In this document: positions 45,130-56,830 of the stretch, piece by piece
Layout of the letters: the number at the start of each line of letters is the position of its first letter
Numbering within the stretch: position 1 is the stretch's first letter
Assembly: GCA_008973525.1 (NCBI GenBank)
Contig: WACJ01000117.1
Coordinates: 62,001-126,000, forward strand
Length of the DNA: 64,000 bases
Source: Stenopsyche tienmushanensis
Taxonomy: Eukaryota; Arthropoda; Insecta; Trichoptera; Stenopsychidae
Reading direction: 5' to 3'
Translations under genes and position numbers: made by a program
The notes under the pieces: generated by a model
The model's database searches: none
The model's input: only the letters and a program-made list of their open reading frames with translations
What the model was told of the DNA's origin: nothing

Positions 45130-45370
45130 ATCAGGCAAGAATGAAAATAAAAGATTGTTCGTGCATGCGGAGATCCTTTTCATGGACGCGAATCACGTTC
45201 TGTGTTCGTATTTGGGCATGTCGGCTGAGAGATAGGTGCTCCTGTGCCGTACCAGGGGTCCTTTTTCTGGACCTCTTGGTCACAGGGACTTGTTGGCTTT
45301 TCGGCGTTCAAGACCTTCTGCCACAGATTCGGAGCTAAATGTCCCTAAGACGGATACTATTTTTAGCACC
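45130..45370 (+). repeat. R1-type ORF2 C-terminal tail
   Basis: In changing frames it encodes CGDPFMDANHVL, RGPFSGPLGHRDLLAF and an FGAKC-like end, closest to 18400-18622. Confidence 0.65.
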
Positions 45371-45689
45371 CGCCCTTTCCCACAACGTCTCACTATAGAT
45401 TGACCATATCCTTGGCAGCGCTGTGGTTTTTCACGCAACAGCGGAAGTTTAACGACGACTCCTTTGAAGAGGCAATAAATGCGTTGAGGAGAAGATTCCG
45501 GCAGCGGGGATTGATCAGAGAGCGAATGTTACAAAGGAAGACATTCTTTCCGTGGCCATCTCGGCGAGTACGTGGGAGCAAGTCGCAGCCAAAGGACTCC
45601 ACCGCATAACATTGGTGTCAGAAATAGCGGGTCGTTAGATGCTGTGCGTCCTGGATAATGCTGGTTTTACCCGACGCTTTCGCCTGCTG

Positions 45690-46330
45690 GTACGACGCGC
45701 TAATTAACGACTGGTTTTTCCCAGCCGTTTTCCGGGCTACCCAATATTTTAATTAATTACCTGCAGCTGATAATCAACTGGTGATTCTCGGTTATATACA
45801 ATATGTCAAAAGCGGACGCTGGCCTGTCGCCGGACCTCCCCCGCCACCAGAGACAAATAGGGCGTCATTTATGAAGGAGATCAAAAGTGCGGAGGTTGTT
45901 TCAATCAATCTTCGGCCCAGAAGGGCTAACTGCGGCTGGGACACGCTGGAGAACCAAAGGATTCGGATCGCCGCGGCTAACGTGATGGGCGAGGGTGACT
46001 CTCCCATCGCGGAGCGAGATAAACTGGGAGCTACTATGATCCTATCGATCATGTTAGCACCGCGTCGTCGCGAGCGAGACTAGGTTAACCCCCCCCCCTC
46101 CCATAATGTGTATATATATATATATATATTTATTATATATCTTCCAAATCTATCATTATTATTATTATTTTTTCTTTTTTTTCGTGGACAGCAAAGTCCA
46201 CGAAACACGTGGAAGCGCTCATTCGTTATGCCAGCGGCCCGAAAGGCGGACGGCTAGGCACACAGACCCGTGGCCAATCTATCCTCTTTTAAGACGCTTT
46301 GAACTTTTTATGGCGTTCTCAATGATAATG
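45690..46330 (+). mobile_element. Drastically deleted R1 derivative
   Basis: The 5' leader and ORF1 start (a SKADAGLSPDLP-like reading) match 11590-11810. At about 45930 the sequence jumps to the reverse-transcriptase linker (GWDTLENQRIRIAAANVMGEG) that lies 1.7 kb further on in the longer copy. After a C run and TA/ATT repeats it ends with an R1 C-terminal scrap (near 46230, GPKGG). Both ends seem R1-derived with almost no coding capacity. Confidence 0.6.
46108..46128 (+). repeat. TA microsatellite
   Basis: About ten TA units. A similar tract lies at 52133-52157. Confidence 0.9.
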
Positions 46331-46334
46331 CGAA

Positions 46335-47890
46335 TATTTAGAGTTTTATTTCGCAAAGAGAATTATTTTAGGATGAAGTTGAAAAGTACGTTAGTATGGT
46401 ATTTTAGGAACATCCATTTCTGCTTTGAAAAATTATACTATAGATTTAATTTATGGAGGAAATCTTTGTTACAATATCAAATATTTCGCTACCATACTTA
46501 AAATAAATGACGTAAATGCAATGACGGGAGCAAATCTGTTTTTTTTTCATTGAACTTTTCAGCTTTAAATTCATCATCCAGTATGAAAACATTCATACTT
46601 GGGAAGCACAATAATTTCCGGGAACGTTAAATGAAGCCATGACAAATAACGGCTTTATTCAGATCGTAAAGTTTTACGATCAAAACAGATGGTCAAATTC
46701 AACTTCAAACCCCTGGAAAATCTGACATGAAGAGAATAAAAGCGGTATTCGTCTTAAAAGTTACACTTTAATTTTATGAATAAAATCTGATTTGTAAAGA
46801 TGGATTTTTATATTGGTTTTAATTAATCTTGCATAAATTGGTAGACTTGAATTGAAGTTGTTTGTTTGTAGCCCACAAGCTTAAACAGAATAATGAGAAT
46901 TCACAATCGACCCATTACGGGAGCATTCGGAATTATGGCTGTATTTATCGTTCGTTAAGAACCCGATTTTTCAGGAAAATTCATTCAACTTTGTCCGTGA
47001 GCAGGAAAATGCGTACGATTAAATCCCGAAATTTATCGCTTCCCATATTTTCCGCTCGTGAAATAATAAAATTCAGGTAATATTTCCGGTTCTGACAAAC
47101 GCCGATAAAGGTCACACAGTATACAAAGCCTTCAAACGATCTCATTCACCCTGATAGGCAACCACCCAGATGAGTGAACAAAGCTTTTACGCAATAAGCT
47201 TTCTTTCGAAGTACACTTAAATGCAATACACGTATGAAGCCCTATCAGTTTATTATTATAGCTGAAAGTCATATCGATATGTGATAATGGATAATATCAT
47301 CTTTCACAGCATCATTGTGTTAAACGCGTTCGAAGCCCCCCTTTTCAGGATTGATCCTAATTTGTGAATATGAGCCACATACGGTAATCTAAATCTGCAA
47401 ATATCTATAATATTTATTTAAAAAGTGCACTAGATAATAAAGCAGCCTTTTTATCTTTAGTAATAAAGTAAAACAATTGAGGCGGAAAATTGAGAAATCT
47501 GCGAAAACGACGAAAATAAAAATAATTCATTACAACGGCAAAACAAACAACCTGCGGAGGGACGATAAAGACAATATGAATGGAAAGTATGTCAATATTA
47601 TTTTTTCCCGGAAAATCGGTATATTCCCATTCCCCGGTTGATAGCGAAAATTGATTTTGGAAAAAAGACTTTCACTTTAACATGTTTTCGATAAATTGCT
47701 ATTGATGAGATTATTTTGTATGAGAGCTTCTCTATACTTCAAACAGTACAATTTCCATAGCATTTTTTACGAAAAGCAGAACTTTTTTTTATAAAGATTT
47801 TTAAGCATTTTTCCCCGCAAATATATTAAGCATAATGTATTGTATATATATTTACATTATGTGATCATCTTTCTTCTAATGTACTATAGC
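46335..47890. other. AT-rich intergenic DNA, no gene recognised
   Basis: Only short unsupported open frames were seen. Confidence 0.5.
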
Positions 47891-48300
47891 TTAACCTTTT
47901 CCACTCCAATGTCGAGTGTCACTCGACATGCGATGTTTCCACCAGCTCCAATGTCGAGTGACACTCGACATTTTGTGTTTTTTTTTAAGGCATTTTTTTA
48001 TTACTTTTTGTAGATGCACTTTTGAAGTAGATACTATTTGACCAACTGTGTAAGCATTTTAGAAAGTTGGGACCCTTCGCTATAATTACCTGACGTAAAA
48101 CAAAAAAAAAAGGTGTATTTAGGGGGGTTTCGAAGTTTCGTAAACATATGTTGTCCGTTTGTGTTAGCATAAGGATTGTGTTGTGTGCTCTAACAGAAAA
48201 ATAAAAGGTGGAAGAAAAGAAACATGCTATTATTGCTAAACATGCGAGGCAAAACCATCGCTCCATCCTGGATTGTGTTTTGAAAAATACCATACTAAAA
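47891..48300 (+). mobile_element. piggyBac-like remnant: left end and transposase C-terminus
   Basis: TTAA at 47891 (the family's target) is followed by CCTTTTCC and two 21-nt palindromes, ATGTCGAGTG-T-CACTCGACAT (47909-47929) and the same with A in the centre (47951-47971). Near 48150-48300 one frame reads CVVCSNRKIKGGRKETCYYC, then CEAKPSLHPGLCFEKYHT, the Cys-rich end domain of piggyBac transposases, with one internal stop. Most of the transposase and the right end are missing. Confidence 0.65.
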
Positions 48301-48359
48301 TAGATTTTAAACTGTTTTAAAATATATAAAATAAGTCTGACGAGCTAGAATACAATATT

Positions 48360-48470
48360 ACATCCTTTCGGAAAACAGAAAAGGGGATGCAATTATTGAA
48401 CCAGAAAGGGCCTTCAAAAATTCTTGTCAAGGTCATAACTCGCACAGTTGACCAAAAGACGCATGTCAGA
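48360..48470 (+). repeat. R1-type ORF1 scrap
   Basis: A KRGDAIIEPERAF-like reading matches RKGDAIIDLERGLKLPA at 55080-55150. It is joined directly to unrelated element sequence. Confidence 0.4.
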
Positions 48471-48559
48471 AAACCGGTCTGGATTCACATACATGAACTC
48501 ATTCACGCATGAGTATTCACAGGACGCAACCCCACATTTGGCTTCATCATGAGCGGCAC

Positions 48560-49530
48560 AAAGATCCCATTCAAAGAAGAAGTTACCTATCTGGGGGTCA
48601 CAATCGGGATAAGGGGGGAATTTTTCTTGTAATGTTTCAGATTCGGTCGGGAAGGCGATGGGCACTTTCGGCAAGATGTCGAGACTCTGCGGTGCGGATT
48701 GGGGTCTCAGCGCGCGCAGTATGCGCATTGCGTATCAAGCCATTTACGTCAGCATAGTGACGTACGGCGCGGGAGCCTGGGCTCACAGACTTCGTAGGAA
48801 CAACCAGCAGTTGTTGTCTACCACCGCTGCCGGTAGACTGAACTCTGCGCAACGCAGCCCCCTGATGAGAATGACCAGCGCGTACCGGCACGACGGCCAC
48901 GCACAGTCTTCAGGTACTGGCTGGGGTATTCCCAATGGATCTGCAGCTGCAGGTAATAGCAGCTGTATACAGATGGAGAAAAAAAGAGGCTCTGAGCGTG
49001 GGAGACTCGAGCCTCTCCGCCGAAGAGTTCAACGAATATCCGTTCAAGGATAACATCGAAAAATGGGTGCGCGACGCGGCCACCCGCACGTGGCAGGACA
49101 GGTGGTCCAACTCGAGCAAAGGGCGACCCCTTCACGCGTTCGTGAGCTCCGTTGAATGGAGACTCAGGGCAAATTTGTTTGCGCCAAATCACTGGTCAGC
49201 GCAATTCCTAACAGGGCATGGCCATTTTAGTGCCCACCTAATGGGACTTGGGCTCTCGGATCGTTCGGATTGCGCATGCACTGCACCTAGCATGGACGCA
49301 GAACATGTTCTGTGGTCCTGCGAAGGCATGAGGGGCCGAAAGAGAGGCGCCTCTGTGCCGTGTTCGCGGGCCATGTGAGGGGCCCGTGGGGCACAGAGAT
49401 CTGGTGACCCGTCCTGGTACCTTCAGCGCCTTCAACGCGTTTTGTTTAAGTTTCGGCGCTAAATGCGCTCAAGGTGGCTTCTACGCCAAGCACTGGACCG
49501 CCCCAAGCTCTGGCGCGAGAGGCACCGGTT
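48560..49530 (+). pseudogene. R1-type ORF2 C-terminal half
   Basis: The blocks in order are KIPFKEEVTYLGVTIG, FGKMSRLCGADWGLSAR, AYQAIYVSIVTYGAGAW, LNSAQRSPLMRMTSAYR, MDLQLQVIAAVYRWRKK, QFLTGHGHFSAHLMGLGL and CTAPSMDAEHVLWSCEGM, then in another frame GPVGHRDLVTRP and ends at about 49530. Frame changes are near 48600, 48900 and 49330. Confidence 0.8.
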
Positions 49531-49875
49531 AATGTAGACTCTTGCCGCTACACACAGGCATGCGTTCTCCGGCCGCAGCCCTCAGCTAAAGCCGGACCTT
49601 AAATAGCGTCCTACATTTGCGACGCAGCGGCCGCGTGGCTGAATCCTTCTTTCTTTCTAACTTTTTCTCTCTTCTTCCTTCCTCTTTTTTTCGCGCTTTG
49701 CAACGCGCTCGGTCACCAGATTGACCAAAAGTGGTACCTCTCGGGGGACTTTAAAATTAGTTTCACTAAGTTTGTATTGTTTGTACGCAAGAGCTGTCGT
49801 AAGGTCGTTCTCGACCTTGGGTACACGCTCGGGCATGTGGTGGACCCCCAGTCCCCCATTTTTTTTTTAACTAAA
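49531..49875 (+). repeat. R1 3' UTR with hairpin
   Basis: It resembles 17411-17755 in order: a CGACGCAG block, GCTCGGTCACCAGATTGACC, GGGGGAC, hairpin AAGGTCG-TTCT-CGACCTT (49801-49818), GGGTACACGCTCGGG, and a CAGTCCCCCATT end followed by T's. Confidence 0.7.
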
Positions 49876-49954
49876 CAATTATTATTGTCATCATTTTATT
49901 CTCGCGATTCACTAAAATCATAATGTCGAAACTTAATCTTGACACGCTTATTGA

Positions 49955-50560
49955 CACACTTGGGCATGTGGTGGGCCCCCAGTCCCCCTTTTTTTTTTTT
50001 TTTTTTGCTTCATTTGCCTACCCTTCGAGTCACGGGCTTGACCCTCACGACCCTCACGGTTTGAAAGGCGGACCAGTTGGACACACAAATCTTGTGGCCA
50101 CTCCCTCATCTTTTAAGGCATTTAGGGCTTTTTGTGTAAGTTATGAGGAGAAATGTATTCCCGAAGCTTTCTACGATCTCCATGTTTACGATCCCCCCCT
50201 CCCCCCAGCGGCTAATTTACATTAATGACTCGCACCAAATGAGGTCGCGAGCAAGACTTTTCTTGGACTTTTCGTCACCCATAAAACATATATATTTATC
50301 TATTTTAATTGTTTATTTTATCTAGTTTTAATTTATAATATTTATGTGTATATCTAAGCTAGTTTTTTTGTTGTTTTAATTAACAAAATCTAGCTATTTT
50401 CTCCCCCGGGCTCAGAACGCAAGTGGCTACTCGAAGTTGTAACTGAGCGTATCCTCGCAGATATGGATATTAAATTCAGGTTTCGCACCTTGCTCTGCAC
50501 TTTTGTTGAGCGGGCTGCCGTGGTCCCGAATAGCGGGATCAACGTACAGTTCGGGTCAGT
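49955..50560 (+). repeat. Two R1-type 3' pieces: tail end, C-terminus and 3' UTR
   Basis: A GGGCATGTGGTGGGCCCCCAG end with a T run is followed by a C-terminal scrap (GGPVGHTNLVATPSSFKAF). Then comes a 3' UTR like 41550-41710, including the hairpin GGTCCCG-AATAG-CGGGATC at 50522-50540. Confidence 0.65.
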
Positions 50561-50569
50561 GGAGGTTTC

Positions 50570-50720
50570 CCATTGTCATAAGGCTTAAGTGTCAGCGGTC
50601 TGAAAGGCGGACCTGTTGGACATATTCGAGATTGGGTGGAGATGAGGCGGTGCTTTCGCTGCCTAAGTGAAGAAAGACACGATAAGTGCACAAAGTGCTA
50701 AAGTCACAAGTCACTAGTCG
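50570..50720 (+). repeat. R1-type tail joined to an ORF1 zinc-knuckle scrap
   Basis: SGLKGGPVGH-like sequence runs into MRRCFRCLSEERHDKCTKC, the first knuckle of an R1 ORF1. Confidence 0.5.
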
Positions 50721-52131
50721 GCAAAGTATAGTTCGGGATCACTAAAATATTATTATTTTATATCCTGAAAATAATATATTGGAAGTTTTATATTATAAAT
50801 ATATAACTATGCTAGCCAATGCCCAGACTGAAAACTTAAATCAAAGTGATTAATCAAAACTCTGTTGGTAAACAACTTTTAGATCACAATTAGTTAATGA
50901 GTAATCAGAGTGAGATTTTAATTTTATCAAATGATCCGACAAGGATAGAAGATCTTCGTTGAAAAAAAAAAAACCAAGGGTCCTTCGAACCTCACCGCAA
51001 AGGGTTCTTTATTTAAGCGTTGAATTGATTTTCCTTCTGCGAACAAATTTATCAACACCTCTGTAATGAAATCTCTATGACAAAACTATTTTCATTAAAT
51101 GTATCGATGTTATCAAATTTTCGCAATCGGACATTCATTAGTAACCTTTTAAAATCAATAGCTGTGACGGCAAATACAGCATCGCAAAAAAAAATTATCA
51201 TCATGCAATCAGCAACTTTCCTAAGAGGCTTAGGATGCTTATGTGATAATGGCAGATGACACGTTATCTGGATATCGGAGCTCACACTAAAAGTGCTTCA
51301 TAGCGTTAGTTCCAATATTGAGAACGGCGTCGTTGAACCACAGATTTGTCAGGGTATTGAAAGTTCTCCATATTTATTTTATAAAAATCAATTAAATCAT
51401 CATTCTGGCCTGTAAAGTATAATCTTCCCGTATTATTGAATCGAAGAAAATTGATCGCAGGCAATTACACTCTCCAGGAAAAGACTGTCATCCAGTGCGA
51501 TTGATCCATACAATAATATCATTGTGCGACTCGTTGCTCAGTAGAACGAGTAAAGTATAGTGGAAAAATATCTATTAATTTTTATAAGTGCATTTTATAA
51601 AATGAATAGTTGTCTCATTCGAAATGTCAACGGTCTGAAAGGCGGACCGATTGGACACACAAACCTTGTGGACCACTCCCTCCTCTTTAGAACATTTAGG
51701 GGATTTTTATAAAAGCTGATTAATTTTATTGTTTTTGAAACTCTATTTTTCTTATTTAAAAGTTTTTATATGTATTACATCTGCAATTTATAAAATCTCA
51801 TGGTCAATATTTTTGGCAAAAAAACATTGGATGAACGCCATTCGTTCTCATTTTGCTGTCTTAATTTCGTTATAAAATACAACAAAATATGTAAATTAAG
51901 CAGAATTTACCGATTACAACGTTATTAAGGAATAATCCTTAGAGACTTTCCACGTAATTTGAATAATGACTATCAATTTGTCCAATTAGGGGAATTACCG
52001 GGACTAGACGAATATAGTCAGACCAAAAGCGAATAAAATTCAATTAAATCTGCTCGAATAAGCATTTGCAGGGACCAAAGCCAGCTTACTATATCATTAA
52101 AGCTGCAAGCTTAAAATTTTAATAATACAAG

Positions 52132-52162
<31 letters not shown>

Positions 52163-53035
52163 TATTAACCCTATAACATTTGACAATTTGGATATTTTGA
52201 AGCTAGATTTTAGAATAGAATATGATATTTTTCTTAAAATCTATTTTTTTATTTAAGTCATATTTGGCTTTATAACACGTAATAGAATATAAACGTAATA
52301 AATATCAGAAGAATGTCTTGTTTATTTTTTTATTTTAATGTAAAAGATATCTGCAACTATAGAGAACTATGTTGGATGTCAAAATCTTAAGTGAGCTGAT
52401 GAAGATCCCAAGAATATAAATATTTTTAAATATCCTGAATTTTCTTGATATCAACAAAGAGAGTACCTTAGAAAAGCTCGATAGATCAGGGATCTGCAAG
52501 CAGTTCTCTGGGTTCATTATATTCCATGCCATATTCCATTAGATACATTATACAGCCACTTTTTGCTCTTGCTTTTATCCCGGAAATAATAGTCTTCTGG
52601 GAATTTTCCCCATGTTCAGCTGAAAGTTTCTCGGAGAGAATGTTTTTTTTACTTTTTCTACATATCCTTTTACTGTTTTGTGTTCATTTTCTCCAATTCA
52701 TATATGAATGTCTTATTTTCAAACGGAATGAATGCTGCAAAGTGCTATCAGTGATGAAATCCGACGCTTGCTCAACCTCACACAATACCGAACAATCTGA
52801 ATGATGTGAAAAGACAGCGATTAAATTATGTTTTGTTCCCTTTACTTTGTTACCAAAATAATGGATAATAATCAATCAATGGCGAACACAAAACATATCC
52901 ATTTTCAACCAACATAATAGGGTTAATACCAATCTAAAATATGCTCTTTTAACAGAAACATTCTTATTTTTATTCGAGTATTTTACAATATTTTTAATAC
53001 TTTGTCTGCATTAACCTTAGATCTAAATGGAAACA
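50721..53035. other. AT-rich intergenic DNA with one small R1 scrap
   Basis: Apart from an R1 tail scrap at 51620-51715 (VNGLKGGPIGHTNLV) and a TA tract at 52133-52157, nothing is recognised. Confidence 0.5.
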
Positions 53036-53039
53036 GATA

Positions 53040-53660
53040 ATAAAAAATCCCCAATTATATTGGGCTTTTCAGCTATCTGCATACCAGCCAACCTGATCGC
53101 CCTCATCAGGAGCTATATTTCGTGTGGAATGGTGGTTGCTAAAGCTGGCTCCACCGTTCTTTGTCATCACTTGTCCAAGGAATGCCTTCAGGGCTCAGTC
53201 CTCGGACTGATCCTTTGGAACGTCCTCTTGGACGATATATTTAAATTGCAATTGTCTGTTGGTTGCTCTATTTCAGTGTATGCAGATGATCTTGCCCTGG
53301 TCGTTCGGGGTGACACCAGACAGGACATCCTGCAAATCCTGCAATCTCGTCTTTTTCGGAGTGGAGTGAGATGAATAAACTCACAGCATTGTTAAATAAA
53401 CTCACTATAATAAATTAATCATTCATGTGTAAAGCAGCTCCAGCCAGAACCGGCAGTGAATCGTCCAAAACCCTATTTCCCTGCAAATACTTGCACCAGC
53501 TACGGTGAAGCAGGAGAACGTTCTCAGCAATACCCTCTGGTCACGGGGACTTTGTGACCAGCCCTGGTGCCTTCAGGGCATTTAAGGCCTTCTTCCACAG
53601 TTTCGGCGCCAAATGCGCCTTGGACGGATAATATTTTTAGCATCTGTCCTTTCTCCTTTT
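53040..53660 (+). pseudogene. R1-type ORF2, reverse transcriptase piece fused to the C-terminus
   Basis: The left part has MVVAKAGSTVLCHHLSKECL (PQGS changed to LQGS), WNVLLDDIFKLQLSVGC and VYADDLALVV. The right part (53530-53640) has GDFVTSPGAFRAFKAFFHSFG. The roughly 300 codons expected between them are missing. Confidence 0.75.
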
Positions 53661-54079
53661 GAGTGTCACTACGGGTTGATTATTTTGATCTAAAGCTGGG
53701 TTTAAATACTATAAAAGAAGGAAACAACATAAAATCCTCCATCCTATGACGGTCCTGGAGATTCCAGTCATATGGATGTCTCCCTGTTCCTTTCTCTTGC
53801 TAGTGCTGGTCGGAGGTGTATGTGCAGTTATGCAGCCTTTCCACGTCGTCAAGTTCAACTGCGATCCGCTTCGCAAAATTCCCACACCAAAAAATTAAAA
53901 AACAGCATCCCATCCCAGCTACTCCGAGGGATTTTCCATCTCTCCCTAGTCAATCTGCTCCAGCACCAAACTCTCTTTTCCAATCCCATAACTTCAACTT
54001 CTTGCATACACTCAAATAGACCATCACGAAGTTTTAAAAGCACACTCATTTACATAAAGAACAACATCATTTAATTAAC

Positions 54080-54560
54080 ATCTCTCCACTCACTAACGTA
54101 GAAACCTCTGCTGCCGAACTCCTGCGTGTAAACTCGGCCTTTCTCAGAATAATATCGGTTTATCATCCCTCAAACAATATTAAACTACCCACTCAAGATC
54201 TAGACTCTCTTTCAAACAATTTCACTGTCCCCGCGATTCTGGTGGGGGATTTGAAGGCTAAAAATAGTGAGTATAACGTACCAATACGAATGGCAGAATA
54301 CTCCGCAGTTACACACTAAATGACCCCTCCATCTAGATCTGGGCATAAATAACATCCTTAAAAAATAACTTTTACTGGGAACACAATATTCGAGTGGCAT
54401 GATCAATCCCATCATCATTGATATACTTTTAGATAGAAATATCCTCTTCTCGGACCCCAGAAAAAAAATAAGCTGGGGGAAGTATCAAAAAGCAATATCA
54501 ACAAACATTAAGTTTCCTGGAGCACTACACTCGATTTCAGATATCGATACCGCAGTCTCA
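54080..54560 (+). pseudogene. Jockey-like endonuclease fragment
   Basis: In changing frames it encodes VNSAFLRIISVYHPSNN, VPAILVGDLKAKNSEYN (the GDFNAKH block with a changed core) and KYQKAISTNIKFPGALHSISD, the linker. It is comparable to 14490-14920. Confidence 0.55.
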
Positions 54561-54569
54561 AATTTAATT

Positions 54570-55570
54570 TATTTTCGACAGCAGCACCTGGAGCAGGCCG
54601 CACCAACAAGGCCACGCAGACTGCGACAACATCGGTCCCTGGAGTACGAGCAGGCGACACCCGCAAATAAGAAGCGGTGCCGCCGAAAGTATTGAAAAGC
54701 CTGGCTAATTCCGAGAAGGCCGATCTCAAACTTAGGAATGAGATAGCCAGGAGCTTTACAGGACGGTCACCACTAACGTAGGAGAAGCCATTGTCAGCGC
54801 CTCAGACAAAGCAGCCTAAACTAAAGACGATGCTGCCACCACCTCAGGCCAAGATACGGACGCTCCCACAGCCTGCCAGAACTTCGCCTGTCAGACCGCC
54901 CATAAACGAGTAGACAGTAGTCGGCAGCAAGAAACAGAGAGGGAAGCAGAAACCTCTAAGGAAGGCTAAGGTAACGGGAAGCAGAAACCGCGTACACCTC
55001 GACTTCTGAGTGATGCTATTGTCATTAGCCTCGAAGAGGGGAAAGAAGGTGAAAGCACGTATGCTGAAACCCTCAAGACATCATCCTTAAGCAAGACGAG
55101 AAAAGGAGATGCAATTATTGATCTGGAAAGGGGTTTAAAATTACCAGCCACTCTCGTCAAGGCGATAATGGATGCACTGTGGTCGGAGATAGAGGTCAGG
55201 CAACTGGTGCAAGGTACTGGGCAACTGCCGTCTGCGTAAAAAAATCAGCATCTCCAGGTGCCTAGAAGTGGGCTACATGGCCAAAGGTTGCTCCAACTCG
55301 CCTGTACTAAGGACCCCTGCTACCAGACATGCAATAATGTACTTGAGTGGTGAGACGGAGAAATGACAGAGAAGAGGCGACGAACACGTAGAAGGCGGTA
55401 TGGAAGGAAGAACGTCATTGGAGCATTCTCCTAACCGACACACAGGCGACATCCAGGAGAACCAATGACATGCTGGAGGACCTGGAAGAAAGCATCGCTG
55501 CCATCTTTGCGCAATACTTAACTAGTAACCAGAAGGTAGCAGTGAATAGGGAGGGGTTTTAGTGAGTAAC
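54570..55570 (+). pseudogene. R1-type ORF1 (gag-like) and 3' tail
   Basis: The pieces include LANSEKADLKLRNEIARSF, a basic Pro-rich stretch, AIVISLEEGKEGESTYAETLK, RKGDAIIDLERGLKLPA, VKAIMDALWSEIEVRQL and a degraded knuckle near RCLEVGYMAKGC. Stops interrupt it. Its end (55510-55570) matches the R1 3' tail at 41700-41765, so ORF1 is joined to a 3' end with ORF2 absent. Confidence 0.55.
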
Positions 55571-55574
55571 GTGG

Positions 55575-56285
55575 TTAAACTATTTCCCTTCCTTATGGAA
55601 AAAAGCTTCAAGATCATCACTAATTATACGTCTGAAAGACGTCAATGCCGTTAAATCTTGCAGTGCGGTAATGAAGACCTTAAAGAACAGTGTTGACCAA
55701 GGATGAGTTAATTATAAAGAGGAAACAAGCTGCTAGGAATGGTTGAATTATTTTTTTTACACTTTTAAAACTCACTCGTTAACTATACCATCATTTCAGA
55801 TTAAATTATAAATTATTAGAATATTTTGAACAAATAGATGTATAATGGTAAGACAATTAATTTATCTTGGATCACGCTAAATATGAAAAGCTCTACAAAA
55901 ACACATCATTGTGATTTACAAAGAGGACGTTTCGTTTCTGCTCTGGAAGACTATTGCCAACCCTTGTCATGAGCAACGATAATTAAGGCGCTAAATCCTC
56001 CCCAATTATTCAATTTACCCACGGAATTCTGTGTGCTATCGCGATCATCCCTAAATTAAATACGTATTTTCAATGTAAACAACATGTAAAAATAAAACGT
56101 ACTCGTGGAAATTCATGAAAATTGGGGGGGAAATATTTTTTGGAAATTAATATTCATAAAAATACACAATTGTCGAGTCGCGGATTCTTCATAAACATTT
56201 TAATATAATAATAAACAACGCTCTCACAAAGTATCATTGTTATTTCAAGCGCGGGCTTTTACTACTCTTATTTTGCCACCTCCAC
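55575..56285. other. AT-rich DNA, no gene recognised
   Basis: No supported frame or repeat. Confidence 0.5.
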
Positions 56286-56289
56286 CAAC

Positions 56290-56830
56290 GCCACATGGTT
56301 TACCCCTGCCCCAAAACCGCATTTGGCCGCCAAGAATGGCGAAATCATCCAGAACAATTTCCAGTGTGTCGACAAACTCTTGAACAACTGCAAGCTGGCA
56401 TCTACAGGTCTCACAATCACCTACTTATCAGCTACTTCGAACCCAAAATTGTTGATCTTAGGGGTTTAATTATTGAGTTGATATCCCTGTCGAACTAACT
56501 GAAAGAGAAATTCTCGATGGAATTCAACAGTCTTTTACGGGTAGATAAATTCGCCAAATCCTGCACGGTACGTTCATGCAAGATCTCTCCGGGAAGAATT
56601 AGGGCAACATTAAATATCTTGGTTCCACTTAAGATCTGGCACAGGATAATGAAAACCACCAGGGTATTCCTCGGATGGGTTTTGTGCCCAGTGATTGACC
56701 ACATGCCCAGAGCACAAGGTGCTACAGATGCCAACAATACGGTCACTATATTACTACATGCCCGGATAAAGAGCCCACCTGCTCATTTTCATAAAAATGC
56801 TGCAATTTGGCTTTTACTGTTCATACAATT
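56290..56830 (+). pseudogene. Non-LTR ORF1 fragment with a CCHC knuckle
   Basis: Near 56730-56790 one frame reads RCYRCQQYGHYITTCPDKEPTC, a complete CX2CX4HX4C knuckle. Upstream a VELTEREILDGIQQSF-like helix precedes it. This arrangement is that of Jockey or R1 ORF1 proteins. Frames change at least twice. Confidence 0.5.
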
